This document shows, in pieces, positions 12,400 through 15,036 of a stretch of DNA of 15,036 bases. The notes below the pieces were generated by a model, which saw nothing but the letters and a program-made list of their open reading frames with translations, was not told the origin of the DNA and did no database searches. Position 1 is the stretch's first letter. Each line of letters starts with the position of its first letter. The translations under genes and the position numbers were made by a program. The stretch comes from an uncultured Lachnospiraceae bacterium (GTDB lineage: Bacteria; Bacillota; Clostridia; Lachnospirales; Lachnospiraceae). The stretch lies in assembly GCA_946633495.1 (NCBI GenBank), contig CAMPAX010000036.1:1-15036 (forward strand). The letters are read 5' to 3'.

Positions 12400-15036
12400 A
12401 TGGCAGATCAGGGAAAACAGCAGAAAAAGAATAAATATGCAGCTTCTAAAGCCGCCTTGAACATCGGAAAGGATAAGAAATACATCCGCACTCTGCGGAT
12501 CCTTGCTTTTCTGATCCCGGTAATTGCGGTTTTTCTGGGGCTTTTGGCAGGTTCCTTTGCTCCCTTCGGCGGCAAGGACGTTATGACCTCCGGCGGCATG
12601 ACGGAACATCTGACTTATTATTACGAGCTGTATGACCGCGTTCACAGCGGGAAAAGTCTGGTTCACAGCCTGACCTCCGGATCCGGATACGATTTCACGT
12701 CCGTGTTTACCTATTATCTCTCGGATCCCATTAACCTGATCATTTTGATCTTCCCGCGGACCGCGATCCCGGCGGTACTGAACCTGCTGTATGCTCTGAA
12801 GATCGGTCTGGCAGGACTCTTCTTCTCCATGTTCCTGACCCGAAGAAAAGCCCGGATCGAAGCAAGACGTGCTTCCATGGAAGCGGAGCGCCAAGATGTG
12901 ATCCGTGAGATTGCGGATCGGAAAGCTGCGAAGAAAGAACTTGCCCGGGAGAAAGCCAAAGCCAAAGGTGCACGGGAGAAAAAAGACTTTAAACTTGGAG
13001 GCTCCGAAGCTCCGAAAACAACTCTCGGCACATTCCTCTCCTTGATCGACCTGCCGAATCTCGGCTTCTCCGTAGCATTTGCACTGTCCGCATTTATGCT
13101 GGGACAGGGGCTGGATGTAAGCCACCTGTCAGCCGTAGCTCTCTTCCCCCTGATCCTCATGGCTTTGGACAGCCTTCTGGAGGAAGGAAAATGGCGTCTT
13201 TACGCTGCTCTTATGACTGCTTCTATCTTCTGCAGCTTCTATATGACCATCCTTATATTCATCTTCTCCTTGCTCTATGTGGCACTGTTTGATCATAAGG
13301 ATGTGAAAAGCGCGCTTCGCGCACTGCTGCTGAAACTGATCAGTGATCTTCTGGCTGTGGGTGCCGGTGCCCTGATCGTATTCAACTGCCTCGGAAGCAC
13401 CTTCATGCAAAGTGACCTGTCCATCAAATTTCCGGGCGGCGCTGCGTCCACAACCTTCTTTGACGTATTTAAAGCATTCTTCCCCATGACTGCACCCTCC
13501 GGAGTGAATTTCTACGGTTTCGGTATCGACATTTTCTGCGGTATCCTGGCCGTCTTTCTTCTGGTGCTCTATCTCGGGAATCCGAACATCCGACTCAGAA
13601 GGAAACTCGGTCAGGCCGGGATCCTGACAGCCCTTACCCTGGGACTGTTTCTGGTAACTCCCAACTATCTGTTCAACGGATTCTTTTTCTCTCATGCAAA
13701 TGTCTGCTTCTTCGGCTTCCTGTTCGTGGTTCAGCTGATCTCCATGGCGTACGAGGCCTTACTGAATATCGATCATACTCCTGTATGGCAGATAACGGCT
13801 GACGTTATCCTGCTGGGGATCCTGATCGTCCTGACGCCGAAGCTCTGTGATAATTATGACAGCATCCAGCCCATCGTCTATGCATTGGAGGCGCTGGCTA
13901 TTTACTTTATCCTGATCGTCATGTACCGGTGCAACAGTATGACCAAACGGCTCCTCATGACACTGCTCCCGGTGGTTCTGATCATAGAGGTCAGCCTCTC
14001 CTATGTGGATGGGCTCCGTGCCGTAGGATCCGCTTCCACAAAGTATGAGGAAACCCTGGAGAGTCAGTATTATGAAGCCACCCGCGTGATCCATGATGTA
14101 AATCCCATCGCACGGGTTTACTACTTTGATCCGAACCGAAGCGACTCCACCCCTGTCACCAATATGCTTTTGGGCTATGATTTTGTGATCACAAAGACCA
14201 GAGGAGGCGTCCAGAGGATTGATAATACTCTGGAAAAAGTGACCGAATACGGAAGTCTTACCATTTTCAAGAACCCCTACAGCCTGCACGGTTTTTATCT
14301 TCCGAGTGCGATAAATGACTGGAAATACGACCCGAACTATCCCTTCTACTCCCAGGATAGTATCGTATCCAGAGTACTCGGCATGGAGCCTGTCTTTGAA
14401 AATGTGACCGGAGACCTGCAGACACTGAATTCAGCTTTATATGATAAGAACGGAATGGAAGATCCCCGGCGGACAGATTATCTCATCGTATTCAAGCCGG
14501 AAAAAGGCGGAGATCTTTACTCTTCCATGTTCAATATCGTTCATTTGGGTGAAAAAGAGGCAGGTGATACCGCAAGCTTCACCCATACTGTGCAGAACCG
14601 CGAGGTGACCAGCTCTACCCTCGCTGCAACCTATGCCCTCTTTAACGAGGAGAACTACATCAAATTCTATGATCTCATGGCTTCTCTGGTAACCGCTTCC
14701 AGCGCTTCGGAGACCTCCGCATCCGTCTCCGTCATCGCACCGGAAGATGGTTACATCGTGATGCAGGACACGCTCCAGGCCGGCTGGAAGGTTGAGGTGT
14801 CCGGTGTCAGTGCCGATGGATCTGCCATTTCTTCCGGCTATGTTCCTGTGGTAAAAGAGCTTTTAGGAGGTCAGATGATGGTCTCCGTTCCTGCAGGCCA
14901 GGCAACGGTAACCATCACTTACACCCCCGTCTGGTTCTACATCGGGCTGACCGTCAGTCTCCTCTTCCTGGCAATCCTTGTACTCTTGTCTGTTAAAGAT
15001 AAGATCCGGATCCCGGAAGGGAAAATCATCTCCGGC
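12400..15036 (+). CDS. YfhO-family polytopic membrane protein (putative GT-C glycosyltransferase), cut at the window end
   Basis: The frame is open for 879 codons to the last base, with no stop. The ATG has GGAGG 6 bases upstream. YfhO-type proteins are GT-C-fold membrane proteins; characterised members in Bacillus and Listeria glycosylate teichoic acids. Here the N-terminus is cytoplasmic and lysine-rich (1-30), the first membrane segment is about 31-52, and the first outer loop has ELYDRVHSGKSLVHSLTSGSG then YYLSDPINLIILIFP, matching the family. Many segments follow to about residue 535, then a large outer domain (about 540-840) and a last membrane segment (844-866), so little is missing. 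Two oddities: a highly charged insert (148-208, Lys/Arg/Glu/Ala-rich) after the third segment, and Gly where I expect the first-loop Asp. It is divergent from the nusB block. The donor and acceptor are unknown. Confidence 0.85.
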   Translation, partial: MADQGKQQKKNKYAASKAALNIGKDKKYIRTLRILAFLIPVIAVFLGLLAGSFAPFGGKDVMTSGGMTEHLTYYYELYDRVHSGKSLVHSLTSGSGYDFTSVFTYYLSDPINLIILIFPRTAIPAVLNLLYALKIGLAGLFFSMFLTRRKARIEARRASMEAERQDVIREIADRKAAKKELAREKAKAKGAREKKDFKLGGSEAPKTTLGTFLSLIDLPNLGFSVAFALSAFMLGQGLDVSHLSAVALFPLILMALDSLLEEGKWRLYAALMTASIFCSFYMTILIFIFSLLYVALFDHKDVKSALRALLLKLISDLLAVGAGALIVFNCLGSTFMQSDLSIKFPGGAASTTFFDVFKAFFPMTAPSGVNFYGFGIDIFCGILAVFLLVLYLGNPNIRLRRKLGQAGILTALTLGLFLVTPNYLFNGFFFSHANVCFFGFLFVVQLISMAYEALLNIDHTPVWQITADVILLGILIVLTPKLCDNYDSIQPIVYALEALAIYFILIVMYRCNSMTKRLLMTLLPVVLIIEVSLSYVDGLRAVGSASTKYEETLESQYYEATRVIHDVNPIARVYYFDPNRSDSTPVTNMLLGYDFVITKTRGGVQRIDNTLEKVTEYGSLTIFKNPYSLHGFYLPSAINDWKYDPNYPFYSQDSIVSRVLGMEPVFENVTGDLQTLNSALYDKNGMEDPRRTDYLIVFKPEKGGDLYSSMFNIVHLGEKEAGDTASFTHTVQNREVTSSTLAATYALFNEENYIKFYDLMASLVTASSASETSASVSVIAPEDGYIVMQDTLQAGWKVEVSGVSADGSAISSGYVPVVKELLGGQMMVSVPAGQATVTITYTPVWFYIGLTVSLLFLAILVLLSVKDKIRIPEGKIISG

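Noticed and set aside
12319..14289. Three long minus-strand open frames (268, 188 and 176 codons) opposite the YfhO gene
   Set aside because: They lie antisense to a continuous plus-strand frame with clear membrane segments and family motifs; their translations are Cys/Gln/His-rich with no domain, typical of shadow frames.

Overview
The window looks like a gut or rumen Clostridia genome, most likely Lachnospiraceae or a close relative. The evidence is the gene order (Asp23/Gls24 protein, nusB, xseA, xseB, ispA, dxs, tlyA, nadK, argR, recN), strong AGGAGG-type ribosome binding sites, several TTG/GTG starts and a divergent YfhO-family membrane protein. The first 264 bases do not fit this picture: read on the minus strand they encode part of a DUF5686-type protein, a family I know only from Bacteroidetes. 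An IS630-family element sits exactly between the two parts, so the left edge is probably an assembly chimera across a shared insertion sequence, or less likely a real rearrangement.

Layout. 1-266: Bacteroidetes-type coding fragment on the minus strand. 267-1663: IS630 element with 17-bp imperfect terminal inverted repeats, TA on both sides and an intact 395-residue DDE transposase. 1795-12143: eleven co-directional minus-strand genes, in transcription order TM2-domain protein, Asp23/Gls24 protein, nusB, xseA, xseB, ispA, dxs, tlyA, nadK, argR, recN. 12144-12399: divergent promoter region. 12400 to the right edge: plus-strand YfhO-family polytopic protein, cut by the window end.

How the genes work together. 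The minus-strand block is a classic housekeeping cluster: rRNA antitermination (NusB), exonuclease VII (XseA/XseB), isoprenoid precursor supply (Dxs makes DXP, IspA makes prenyl diphosphates), a TlyA-type methyltransferase, NAD kinase, the arginine repressor and the RecN repair ATPase. Very short junctions (xseA/xseB overlap, dxs/tlyA 15 bases) point to cotranscription. A strong extended -10 promoter lies ahead of the TM2 gene, and a hairpin after argR may separate recN.

The most unusual structure is in the spacers. Three of the longer gaps of this operon hold different short-period tandem repeats: 13-bp units between nadK and tlyA, 45-bp units between dxs and ispA, and 14-15-bp units between the Asp23 and TM2 genes. 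A fourth gap holds one copy of a widespread dispersed palindromic motif. Two of the arrays share a TTCGATC-type core. No defence system, CRISPR array, rRNA or tRNA was seen. The first genuinely odd proteins are XseA, with altered conserved motifs, and the YfhO homologue, with a highly charged insert and an altered first loop.
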